Origin: XN24 sp964462675
GTDB lineage: Bacteria > Pseudomonadota > Gammaproteobacteria > Steroidobacterales > XN24
Assembly: GCA_964462675.1 (NCBI GenBank)
Contig: CAYWYS010000073.1
Span: 1 to 6,440, forward strand
Direction of reading: 5' to 3'
Length of the DNA stretch: 6,440 nt
Positions 1 through 5,727 of the stretch are shown piece after piece. The notes below the pieces were generated by a model. The model saw nothing but the letters and a program-made list of their open reading frames with translations, did not search any database and had not been told where the DNA came from. The stretch's first letter is position 1, and the number at the start of each line of letters is the position of its first letter. A program made the position numbers and the translations under genes.

Positions 1-124
1 CCCAGGGAGGGTGGCGGGCGAGCGTCGCGTTGGCGCTCGGTAATTCAGACGCCGCAACGCGGCAAAAGTTCCGGACGGGTTCCAGAATCTTCGGCTAGCG
101 ACAAAAGCCAGTCAGATCATTGAG
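1..124. other. Non-coding region after the CDF gene; no convincing terminator
   Basis: The only stretch without a gene. Besides the sigma-E-type promoter it shows three small inverted repeats: 19-24 with 34-39 (CGAGCG/CGCTCG), which would fold at the start of the leftward transcript; 51-55 with 59-63 (GCCGC/GCGGC), inside the promoter spacer; and 93-96 with 106-109 (GGCT/AGCC). None is followed by a T-run on the minus strand, so the upstream operon has no visible intrinsic terminator here and may read through or end by Rho. Confidence 0.6.
38..72 (-). promoter_or_regulatory. Sigma-E (RpoE/AlgU)-type ECF promoter, reading leftward out of the window
   Basis: On the minus strand, GGAACTT lies at 72-66 and TCTGA at 49-45, separated by exactly 16 bases. 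This matches the consensus of RpoE/AlgU extracytoplasmic-function sigma factors (GAACTT, 16-17 bp, TCTGA-like). Transcription would begin near 37-40 and run out of the left edge; no start codon lies between there and base 1 on this strand, so the driven gene is beyond the window with a leader of at least about 38 bases. It sits 52 bases after the CDF stop and so marks a separate, envelope-stress-controlled transcription unit. A gene for the sigma factor itself is one candidate, since these genes are often self-activated, but nothing here proves it. The call rests on sequence match only. Confidence 0.72.
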
Positions 125-160
125 TTAGTGCGCCTTGTCCCAGTTCGGCCCGGGGTCGGC
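125..160 (-). repeat. CDF gene 3' end, copy B of the polA tail
   Basis: The last 12 codons of the CDF gene including its TAA, matching the polA end at 1081-1116 at 30 of 36 bases. It encodes ADPGPNWDKAH, against AAAGLNWDEAH in polA. The match does not continue past the stop codon into 124 and below, and becomes unclear upstream of the 36 bases. It probably is a captured polA remnant; chance or convergence is the alternative. Confidence 0.8.
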
Positions 161-1081
161 CGATTCCTGGAAGCCGGTTGTCGGCGCCGCGAATTCTTCT
201 ATCCCCGTGAACACGACATCTACGATCGCCGCCCCGAGCTCGGTCGTCACCGTAGCCACGATCGACCGGCGCAGGCGATCGGCCTCCCGGACGTCGAGAT
301 GGCTGCCCGTCTCGTCCAGCAGCACGTGGATCATGGCGTAGATCGTGCGCCCGGGACGCACGACGCGGACGAAAAGGTCGCGCATCGCAATCCCCGCCAG
401 GGCCGAACGAGCAGCACGCTCGATGCTGTCGACGATAGCCTTGTCCGGCGCGCGCTGCAGCAGCGCAAACAGGGCGCGCATGGCCATGCGCGCGGGCACG
501 CTGAAGGTCAGGATCACGACGAGCCCGACCAGGATCGGGTCGACGAGCTGCGCTTCGGCGCTGCGGCCGGCGAGTTCTAACGCCAGCGCGAGGCAGAAGG
601 CCACGAACATGCCCGCGGAAATGGCGAGGTTCACGGTCCAGTTCTCGACATCGCCCTGCACCAGCGGGCTGCCGGTGGTGGTTGCGACCCGAAGCAGCGG
701 CACTCGCACCGCGGCGCAGAGCGCCACGGCGGCCGCCGCATAGGCCAGCGCAAGGCCCGCGGTCACTGGCGTGCCGCCGCGGTACAGCGCGATCCCGGCA
801 TCGAACAGCGCAATCAGCCCGACGCCGATGATCAGCAGGCCCTTGACGAGGTTGATCAGCGGCTCGAAGTGGAGATAACCGAACGGGTACTCGCGATCGT
901 CCGGGCGCTGCAGGAGTCGCGCGACGCGCAACGTCATCAAGGCCGCGATGAAGAAGCAGACATTGAATGCGCCGTCGAGCAGGATCGCGCCGGAGCCGGT
1001 CAACAGCGCCACGACAACGGCGAGGGCCCCGATCAACAGCGCAGCCCCGGCCGACAACACCAAGGCCTGCCGTTCGGTCAT
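125..1081 (-). CDS. Cation diffusion facilitator (CDF) family transporter with a polA-like C-terminal tail
   Basis: A 318-residue inner-membrane protein. Six membrane segments are visible at roughly residues 7-28, 31-53, 77-100, 107-127, 149-170 and 179-196, followed by a cytoplasmic domain (about 205-298) like the CDF ferredoxin-like dimerisation domain. CDF proteins usually export Zn, Fe, Mn or Co in exchange for protons. This one belongs to a less-studied branch recalled by FGYLHFEP (67-74). The usual metal ligands, DxxxD in TM2 and [HD]xxxD in TM5, appear here as D36-x3-N40 and, by my alignment, N147-x3-N151, so the ordinary tetrahedral site seems mostly lost and the substrate is uncertain. 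The last residues, PGPNWDKAH, copy the end of DNA polymerase I. The ATG at 1081 overlaps the polA stop by one base (TGATG), with GAGG inside polA as ribosome-binding site. No terminator follows. Confidence 0.83.
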   Translation of the reverse strand: MTERQALVLSAGAALLIGALAVVVALLTGSGAILLDGAFNVCFFIAALMTLRVARLLQRPDDREYPFGYLHFEPLINLVKGLLIIGVGLIALFDAGIALYRGGTPVTAGLALAYAAAAVALCAAVRVPLLRVATTTGSPLVQGDVENWTVNLAISAGMFVAFCLALALELAGRSAEAQLVDPILVGLVVILTFSVPARMAMRALFALLQRAPDKAIVDSIERAARSALAGIAMRDLFVRVVRPGRTIYAMIHVLLDETGSHLDVREADRLRRSIVATVTTELGAAIVDVVFTGIEEFAAPTTGFQESADPGPNWDKAH

Positions 1082-1116
1082 CAGTGCGCCTCGTCCCAGT
1101 TCAGCCCGGCGGCAGC
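1081..1116 (-). repeat. polA 3' end, copy A of the tail shared with the CDF gene
   Basis: The last 12 codons of polA including its TGA. Aligned without gaps to 125-160, 30 of 36 bases are identical and the reading frame is the same. The last nine codons match at 24 of 27 bases, and the three differences there are all transitions. This is the ancestral copy, because GxNWDxAH is the normal C-terminus of DNA polymerase I. Confidence 0.85.
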
Positions 1117-3837
1117 CTGGACTTTTAGCGGCACGGACAGGTCCACCGCCTCGCCCATCAGCGTCCCAAGCTCGGCGATCAGCGCCTCGACGTCGCCCGC
1201 CGCGACCTCGAGCACCAGCTCGTCGTGCACCTGCATGATGAGCCGCGCGTCGACCTCGCCGCGCCCCAGCCAGCCGGCGACCCGGATCATGGCCAGCTTG
1301 ATGATGTCCGCCGCGGTTCCCTGCATGGGCGCGTTGATGGCGCTGCGCTCGGCGTACTGGCGGCGCTGGGTGTTGCGCGAGCGGATCTCGGGCAGGTGCA
1401 GGCGTCGGCCGAGCACGGTGGTGACGAAGCCGTCCTCGCGCGCCTGGTGGCGGGTCTCGTCCATGTAGCGCTTCACGCCCGGGTAGCGCTCGAAATAAAG
1501 ATTCACGTACTCCTGCGCAGCGCCGCGCTCGATGCCAAGCTGGCGCGCCAGCCCGAAGGCGGACATGCCGTAGATCAGCCCGAAGTTGATGGCCTTGGCG
1601 GAGCGCCGCTGCTCGCCGCTCACCTGGTCCAGCGGCACGCCGAACACCTCCGCGGCGGTGGCCTGGTGGATGTCGCGATCCTCGCGGAAAGCCTGCAGCA
1701 GGCCCTCGTCGCCGGACAGGTGCGCCATGATCCGAAGCTCGATCTGCGAATAGTCGGCCGCCACTAGCCGGTAGCCCTCAGGGGCGACGAAGGCCTGGCG
1801 GATGCGCCGGCCCTCGGTCGTGCGGATCGGAATGTTCTGCAGGTTGGGGTCGGAGGAGGACAGCCGGCCGGTGGCCGCGACCGCCTGGTGATACGAGGTG
1901 TGCACGCGGCTGTGCGCATCCACCAGCTCAGGCAGCTTGTCGGTGTAGGTGGACTTGAGCTTGGCCAGGCCGCGGTACTCCAGCACGCGGCGCGGCAGTT
2001 CGTGCTCGGCGCTCAGCTCCTCGAGCACGTCCTCCGCGGTCGAGGGCTGGCCGCCGGGCGTCTTCCTGAGCGGGGTCAGGCCGAGCCGGTCGAACAGGAT
2101 CTCCTGCAGCTGCTTGGCCGAGCCGAGGTTGAACTTGCCGCCGGCCGCCTCGAAGGCCGCGGCCTCGGCGGCCGCCATGCCTTTCTCGAGCTCGCGGCTC
2201 TGGCGCTTCAACAACGCGGTGTCGAGCAGCACGCCGTGCCGCTCCATGGCCGCGAGGATCGGCACCAGCGGGCGCTCCAGCGTCTCGTAGACGTTCTCCA
2301 GGCCCGGCGTCGAGGCAAGCTGCGGCCACAGCGCGCGATGCAGCCGGAGCGTGATGTCCGCGTCCTCGGCGGCGTAGGGCGCCGCGGTGGCGACCGGCAC
2401 CTGGTCGAAGCTGATCTGCTTCGCGCCCTTGCCGGCCACGTCCTCGTACGTGATGGTGTGGTGGCCGAGGTACTTGAGTGCCACCGAGTCCATGTCGTGC
2501 CGCGTGGCGGTCGAGTCCAGCACGTAGGACTCGAGCATGGTGTCGTAGCGGATCCCCGCGAGCGCGATGCCGTGGTTGGCCAGCACGTGCCAGTCGTACT
2601 TCAAGTGGTGGCCGATCTTGGCCTTGCGCGAATCTTCCAGGAGGTGCCGGAGCTTCGAGAGCGTATTTTCGAGATCGAGCTGCACCGGCGCGTCCGGGTC
2701 GCGGTGCGCGAGCGGCACGTAGGCGGCTTCGCCGGGCTCGACCGCGAAGGACACGCCGACGATGCGCGCGCGCATGTAGTCGAGGCTGTCGGTCTCCGTG
2801 TCGAAGGCGAAGGCCTCGGCGTCGGCGAGTCGCGCCAGCCAGGCGTCGAGCGCTGCTTCGGTGGTCACGGTGTCGTAACGGAGCTCTGGCGGGTCTGCGG
2901 TCGCCTGCGCCATTGCCGGCACAGGGGTGGATGCGGGCGATGCAGGGGAGGTGGCCCCCGCGGTCGGCGCCGCGCCGCGACCCTCATGGCCCCCGAGCTT
3001 GCGCAGCAGCGAATTGAACTCCAGCCGCTGGTACAGCGCGCGCAAGCGCTCTACGTCGGGCGCACGGCGCTGCAGGTCGGCGGGCCCTTGCTCCAGCTCG
3101 AGGTCGCAGCGGATGGTAGCGAGCTCGCGCGACAGGTCCAGCTTGTCCAGGTGCGCCCGCAGGCTCTCGCCGATCTTGCCGCCGACCTCGTCGGCGCGGG
3201 CCTTGAGCGTGTCGAGATCGCCGAACTCGGCCAGCCACTTGGTGGCGGTCTTGGGACCGCATTTCGGCACGCCGGGAATGTTGTCCGAGCTGTCGCCGAC
3301 CAGAGCCAGCCAGTCGACGATGCGTTCCGGCGGCACGCCGAACTTTTCCACCACGCCGGCCGGGTCGAGCCGCGTGCCGCTCATGGTGTTCACCAGCGTG
3401 ACCCGCTCGTTCACCAGCTGGGCCATATCCTTGTCGCTGGTGGAGACCAGCGTGTCCATGCCGGCCTCGGTCGCCTGGCGCGCCAGCGTGCCGATCACGT
3501 CGTCGGCCTCCACGCCGGGCACCTGCAGCATCGGCAGGCCGAGCGCCTCGACTACCTCGAGAAGGGGAACCACCTGGGCGGACAGCTCGTCCGGCATGGG
3601 CGGGCGATTCGCCTTGTACTCGGCATACAGGTTATCGCGGAAGGTCTTGCCCTTCGCGTCGAACACCACCGCGAAGTGCTGCGGATCGTGCTCCTCAAGC
3701 AGCTTGAGCAGCATGTTGACCACGCCGAGCACTGCGCCCACCGGCTCGTCGCGGCTGTTGGTGAGGGGCGGCAGCGCGTGGAAGGCGCGGTACAGGTAGG
3801 ACGAGCCGTCCACCAGCACCAGCGGCTTGCCGCTCAC
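1081..3837 (-). CDS. polA: DNA polymerase I
   Basis: A 918-residue protein (E. coli 928), full length, for Okazaki-fragment maturation and gap-filling repair. The 5' nuclease domain covers about residues 1-285, with VEADDVIG (109-116), TSDKD (133-137) and GDSSDNIPG (181-189). An Ala/Pro/Thr-rich linker (about 287-315) follows. The 3'-5' proofreading domain (about 318-515) looks active: D346/E348 in FDTETD, D415 in KYDWH, and Y488/D492 in YAAEDAD. The polymerase domain has motif A with D695, motif B with R744, K748, F752 and Y756, and motif C H871-D872-E873. F752 corresponds to E. coli F762, so discrimination against dideoxynucleotides is expected. I place the start at GTG 3837: it forms a GTGA overlap with lysA and has AGGAGG seven bases upstream. 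An in-frame GTG at 3873 would add 12 unfamily-like residues. The C-terminus, GLNWDEAH, is typical. The stop overlaps the next gene by one base. Confidence 0.97.
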   Translation of the reverse strand: MSGKPLVLVDGSSYLYRAFHALPPLTNSRDEPVGAVLGVVNMLLKLLEEHDPQHFAVVFDAKGKTFRDNLYAEYKANRPPMPDELSAQVVPLLEVVEALGLPMLQVPGVEADDVIGTLARQATEAGMDTLVSTSDKDMAQLVNERVTLVNTMSGTRLDPAGVVEKFGVPPERIVDWLALVGDSSDNIPGVPKCGPKTATKWLAEFGDLDTLKARADEVGGKIGESLRAHLDKLDLSRELATIRCDLELEQGPADLQRRAPDVERLRALYQRLEFNSLLRKLGGHEGRGAAPTAGATSPASPASTPVPAMAQATADPPELRYDTVTTEAALDAWLARLADAEAFAFDTETDSLDYMRARIVGVSFAVEPGEAAYVPLAHRDPDAPVQLDLENTLSKLRHLLEDSRKAKIGHHLKYDWHVLANHGIALAGIRYDTMLESYVLDSTATRHDMDSVALKYLGHHTITYEDVAGKGAKQISFDQVPVATAAPYAAEDADITLRLHRALWPQLASTPGLENVYETLERPLVPILAAMERHGVLLDTALLKRQSRELEKGMAAAEAAAFEAAGGKFNLGSAKQLQEILFDRLGLTPLRKTPGGQPSTAEDVLEELSAEHELPRRVLEYRGLAKLKSTYTDKLPELVDAHSRVHTSYHQAVAATGRLSSSDPNLQNIPIRTTEGRRIRQAFVAPEGYRLVAADYSQIELRIMAHLSGDEGLLQAFREDRDIHQATAAEVFGVPLDQVSGEQRRSAKAINFGLIYGMSAFGLARQLGIERGAAQEYVNLYFERYPGVKRYMDETRHQAREDGFVTTVLGRRLHLPEIRSRNTQRRQYAERSAINAPMQGTAADIIKLAMIRVAGWLGRGEVDARLIMQVHDELVLEVAAGDVEALIAELGTLMGEAVDLSVPLKVQAAAGLNWDEAH

Positions 3838-5096
3838 CGGGGCGCCTCCTCGAAGCGCGCCTCGCCGGCCCACAGGGATTCCACGGTCTCGCGCCGGCGC
3901 ACCAGCCGCGCCTCAGCGCCGCTGACCATGACCTCGCAGGCGCGCGGCCGGGCGTTGTAGTTCGAACTCATGGTGAAACCATAGGCGCCCGCGTCCAGCA
4001 CGGCCAGCAGCTTGCCCGGCGCCACGGCCAGCTCACGGTCGCGGCCGAGGAAATCCCCCGTCTCGCACACCGGGCCCACCACGTCGACCGGCTCCGGGTC
4101 GGGCCCGCCGCCGGCGCGCACCGGCACGATGTCGTGCCATGCCTCGTACAGCGCCGGCCGGATCAGGTCGTTCATGGCCGCATCCACGAGTGCGAACTTC
4201 CGGCCGTGGCCCTGCTTGAGGTAGGCCGTGCGTGTGAGCAGGAGCCCGGCGGGACCGGCGATGGCTCGCCCCGGCTCCAGCACGATCTCCAGCCCCAACC
4301 CGCAGAGCGCTTCCAGCACCACCGCGGCGTACTCGGCCGGGGTCGGCGCGACCTGGCCGTGGTGGTCGATGCCGAGCCCGCCGCCGGCGTCCACGTGGGT
4401 CAGCGCCACGCTGTCCGCCTGCAGGGCGCGCACGAAGTCCGCGAGCTGGCCGAGCGCCGTCGCCAGCGGATCGAGCGTCATCATCTGTGAGCCGATATGG
4501 CAGGCCACGCCGTCGAGCCTGAGGCCGGGCAGGGCGCGGGCCCGCTCGATGAGCGCGCCGGCATCCTCCAGCGCAATCCCGAACTTGTGCTCCCGCCGCC
4601 CGGTGGAGATGTGGCGATGGCCACCCGCTTCCACGTCAGGGTTCACGCGCAGCGCGACGCGTGCGACGCGTCCCGCTTCGACCGCGAGTTCGGAGAGTCG
4701 ATACAGCTCGGGCTCGGATTCCACGTTGAAGCAGGCGATGTCCTCGGCCAGCGCGAAGCGCAGTTCCTCGTCCAGCTTGCATGCGCCGGAGAACACGACG
4801 CGCCGCGCCTCGCCGCCGGCCTTGAGCACGCGTGCCAGCTCACCGCCCGAGACGATGTCGAAGCCGGCGCCACGCGCCGCCAGCGCGGCCAGCACCGCCA
4901 GGTTGCCGTTCGCCTTGACCGCGTAGCAGATGCGCGCGCGCCGGCCGGCAAAAGCCGCGGCCAGCGCGTCGTAGCGGGATTCCAGCGCCGCGCGGGAGTA
5001 GACGTAGCAGGGCGTGCCGTAGCGGGCCGCGATGTCCTCGAGCGGCACGGACTCGGCCCACAGCTGCCCGTCCCGCCAGTGGAAGGCCGGGCTCAC
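3834..5096 (-). CDS. lysA: Diaminopimelate decarboxylase
   Basis: A 420-residue, full-length PLP-dependent decarboxylase of the alanine racemase-like fold III group. It converts meso-diaminopimelate to L-lysine and CO2, the final step of lysine biosynthesis, in the cytoplasm. Visible motifs, in order: YAVKANGN (58-65) with K61 as the PLP Schiff-base lysine; CHIGSQ (199-204); GGGLGI (238-243), which binds the cofactor phosphate; EPGR (274-277); DAAMNDLIRPALY (305-317); CETGDFLGRDR (344-354), whose Cys344 is the active-site cysteine from the partner subunit; and GAYGFTMSSNYN (370-381). The family works as a dimer with shared active sites. The start is a GTG at 5096 that overlaps the lptM stop (GTGA); only a weak G-rich ribosome-binding site precedes it, so coupling to lptM translation is likely. 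The stop overlaps the polA start in the same way. In many relatives dapF follows lysA; here polA does. Confidence 0.96.
   Translation of the reverse strand: MSPAFHWRDGQLWAESVPLEDIAARYGTPCYVYSRAALESRYDALAAAFAGRRARICYAVKANGNLAVLAALAARGAGFDIVSGGELARVLKAGGEARRVVFSGACKLDEELRFALAEDIACFNVESEPELYRLSELAVEAGRVARVALRVNPDVEAGGHRHISTGRREHKFGIALEDAGALIERARALPGLRLDGVACHIGSQMMTLDPLATALGQLADFVRALQADSVALTHVDAGGGLGIDHHGQVAPTPAEYAAVVLEALCGLGLEIVLEPGRAIAGPAGLLLTRTAYLKQGHGRKFALVDAAMNDLIRPALYEAWHDIVPVRAGGGPDPEPVDVVGPVCETGDFLGRDRELAVAPGKLLAVLDAGAYGFTMSSNYNARPRACEVMVSGAEARLVRRRETVESLWAGEARFEEAPR
3845..3850 (-). promoter_or_regulatory. Ribosome-binding site that fixes the polA start
   Basis: A perfect AGGAGG on the minus strand, seven bases before the GTG at 3837. 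It is embedded in the last codons of lysA (the FEE of FEEAPR). It is the strongest Shine-Dalgarno sequence seen at any junction in the window and decides the GTG at 3837 over the in-frame GTG at 3873. Confidence 0.85.
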
Positions 5097-5296
5097 CGCG
5101 CCCCCGCCGTGTCGTCCTCGTCCTCGTCCGGATCGGGCTCGGGCCCGGGCTCGGGTTGGGCCTCGGGCTCAGCCTCGGCCTCGGCCGGAGCGGGCGGCGG
5201 TTCCGGCTCCTCCAGGTACAGCGGGCCGTACATGCCGCAGCCCGCCAGGAGAAGCAGCGCGAGCGCCAGCACTGCGGAGTTCCGGACCAGCGGCAT
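5093..5296 (-). CDS. lptM: LPS translocon maturation lipoprotein LptM (YifL/LppL type)
   Basis: A 67-residue outer-membrane lipoprotein. Residues 1-19 form a signal peptide with a hydrophobic core (residues 8-17) and a lipobox LAGC; Cys20 would be lipidated. The mature N-terminus, CGMYGPLYL, matches the LptM signature CGLKGPLY. In E. coli, LptM (formerly YifL) binds the LptD-LptE translocon and promotes its correct disulfide arrangement and assembly. The rest, residues 29-63, is a Glu/Pro/Ala/Asp-rich acidic tail with no predicted fold, longer and more acidic than I expect for the family. The ATG at 5296-5294 overlaps the thioesterase stop by one base (TGATG), with an AAGGGG sequence about eight bases upstream. 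The stop overlaps the GTG start of lysA. An lptM (lppL) gene just upstream of lysA is a common gammaproteobacterial arrangement, which supports both calls. Confidence 0.9.
   Translation of the reverse strand: MPLVRNSAVLALALLLLAGCGMYGPLYLEEPEPPPAPAEAEAEPEAQPEPGPEPDPDEDEDDTAGAR
5111..5186. repeat. Low-complexity GC-rich tract encoding the acidic LptM tail
   Basis: On the plus strand this tract repeats short units such as GTCCTC and CGGGCT/CGGCCT, which read on the minus strand as Glu, Asp, Ala and Pro codons of LptM residues about 37-62. Such a tract can expand or contract by strand slippage. Changes in whole codons would be tolerated because the encoded tail looks unstructured. Confidence 0.6.
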
Positions 5297-5727
5297 CAGG
5301 CCTGCCCCTTCGGCATCACGGCCGTTGTCAACCGCGAAATGCAGGCCAGCCGCCCGGCTTCGTCCTCGATCCGGATCTCCCAGACCTGGGTGCGGCGGCC
5401 GATGTGGATGGGGCGAGCCGTGCCGGTCACCTGGCCGCTAGGCACCGACCGCAGGTGGTTGGCGTTGATCTCCAGCCCAACCGCGTATTCCTTGTCCATG
5501 TCGAGGCAGCAGTTCGCGCCGGAGCTGCCGAGGCTCTCGGCCAGCACCACGCTGGCGCCGCCGTGCAGCAGGCCGAAGGGCTGGTGCGTGCGCGCGTCCA
5601 CCGGCATGGTCGCGACCAGGTAATCGTCGCCGACCTCGGTGAACCGGATGTCGAGCCCCTCCAGCATCGTGTTCTTCGACAACGCGTTGAGGGACTCCAG
5701 AGTGGGGCGGTGGCGCCAGATGCTCAT
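5296..5727 (-). CDS. YdiI/MenI-like hotdog-fold acyl-CoA thioesterase
   Basis: A 143-residue protein of the PaaI/YdiI hotdog family, of normal length. These are cytoplasmic enzymes that hydrolyse acyl-CoA thioesters. E. coli YdiI (MenI) acts on 1,4-dihydroxy-2-naphthoyl-CoA in menaquinone synthesis, and its paralogue YbdB (EntH) proofreads enterobactin synthesis. The family core is intact: QPFGLLHGGASVVLAESLGS at residues 49-68, with H55-G56-G57 and the predicted catalytic glutamate E64 (E63 in YdiI), then GLEINANH (84-91) and a QVWEI strand (114-118). The ATG at 5727 overlaps the argH stop by four bases, with AAGGA six bases upstream as ribosome-binding site. The stop overlaps the lptM start by one base. 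The substrate cannot be told from sequence: no other menaquinone or siderophore gene is in view, so a general acyl-CoA housekeeping role is equally possible. Confidence 0.9.
   Translation of the reverse strand: MSIWRHRPTLESLNALSKNTMLEGLDIRFTEVGDDYLVATMPVDARTHQPFGLLHGGASVVLAESLGSSGANCCLDMDKEYAVGLEINANHLRSVPSGQVTGTARPIHIGRRTQVWEIRIEDEAGRLACISRLTTAVMPKGQA

Noticed and set aside
45..70. GCCGC-AAC-GCGGC hairpin (51-63) with adjacent AAAA as a terminator
   Set aside because: On the minus strand the T-run precedes the stem and does not follow it, and the stem is only five pairs. It falls in the spacer between the -35 and -10 of the sigma-E-type promoter, which explains the bases better.
1..123. A plus-strand frame open from the window edge to a TGA at 121-123, as the end of a convergent gene
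   Set aside because: Forty open codons are unremarkable at this GC content. The translation is Ser/Arg/Gly-rich with no recognisable motif, and it would run across the promoter.
128..743. Overlapping plus-strand frames opposite the CDF gene
   Set aside because: They are mirror frames of a membrane-protein gene with clear transmembrane pattern and family motifs; no ribosome-binding site or domain supports them.
3837..3873. Upstream in-frame GTG at 3873 as the polA start
   Set aside because: It would put 12 Gly/Arg-rich residues ahead of the family-typical SGKPLVLVDGSSYLYRAFH and has no comparable ribosome-binding site. The GTG at 3837 has AGGAGG at seven bases and the GTGA overlap.
1888..3960. 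A 690-codon plus-strand open frame antisense to polA
   Set aside because: It lies exactly opposite a polymerase with all catalytic motifs intact. Its translation is rich in His, Arg, Gln, Val and Leu without domain-like features, as expected for the mirror frame of a high-GC gene.
4497..5441. A long plus-strand open frame over lysA, lptM and the thioesterase
   Set aside because: It crosses three well-supported minus-strand genes, and its Ser/Gly-rich part is just the complement of the repetitive LptM tail codons.
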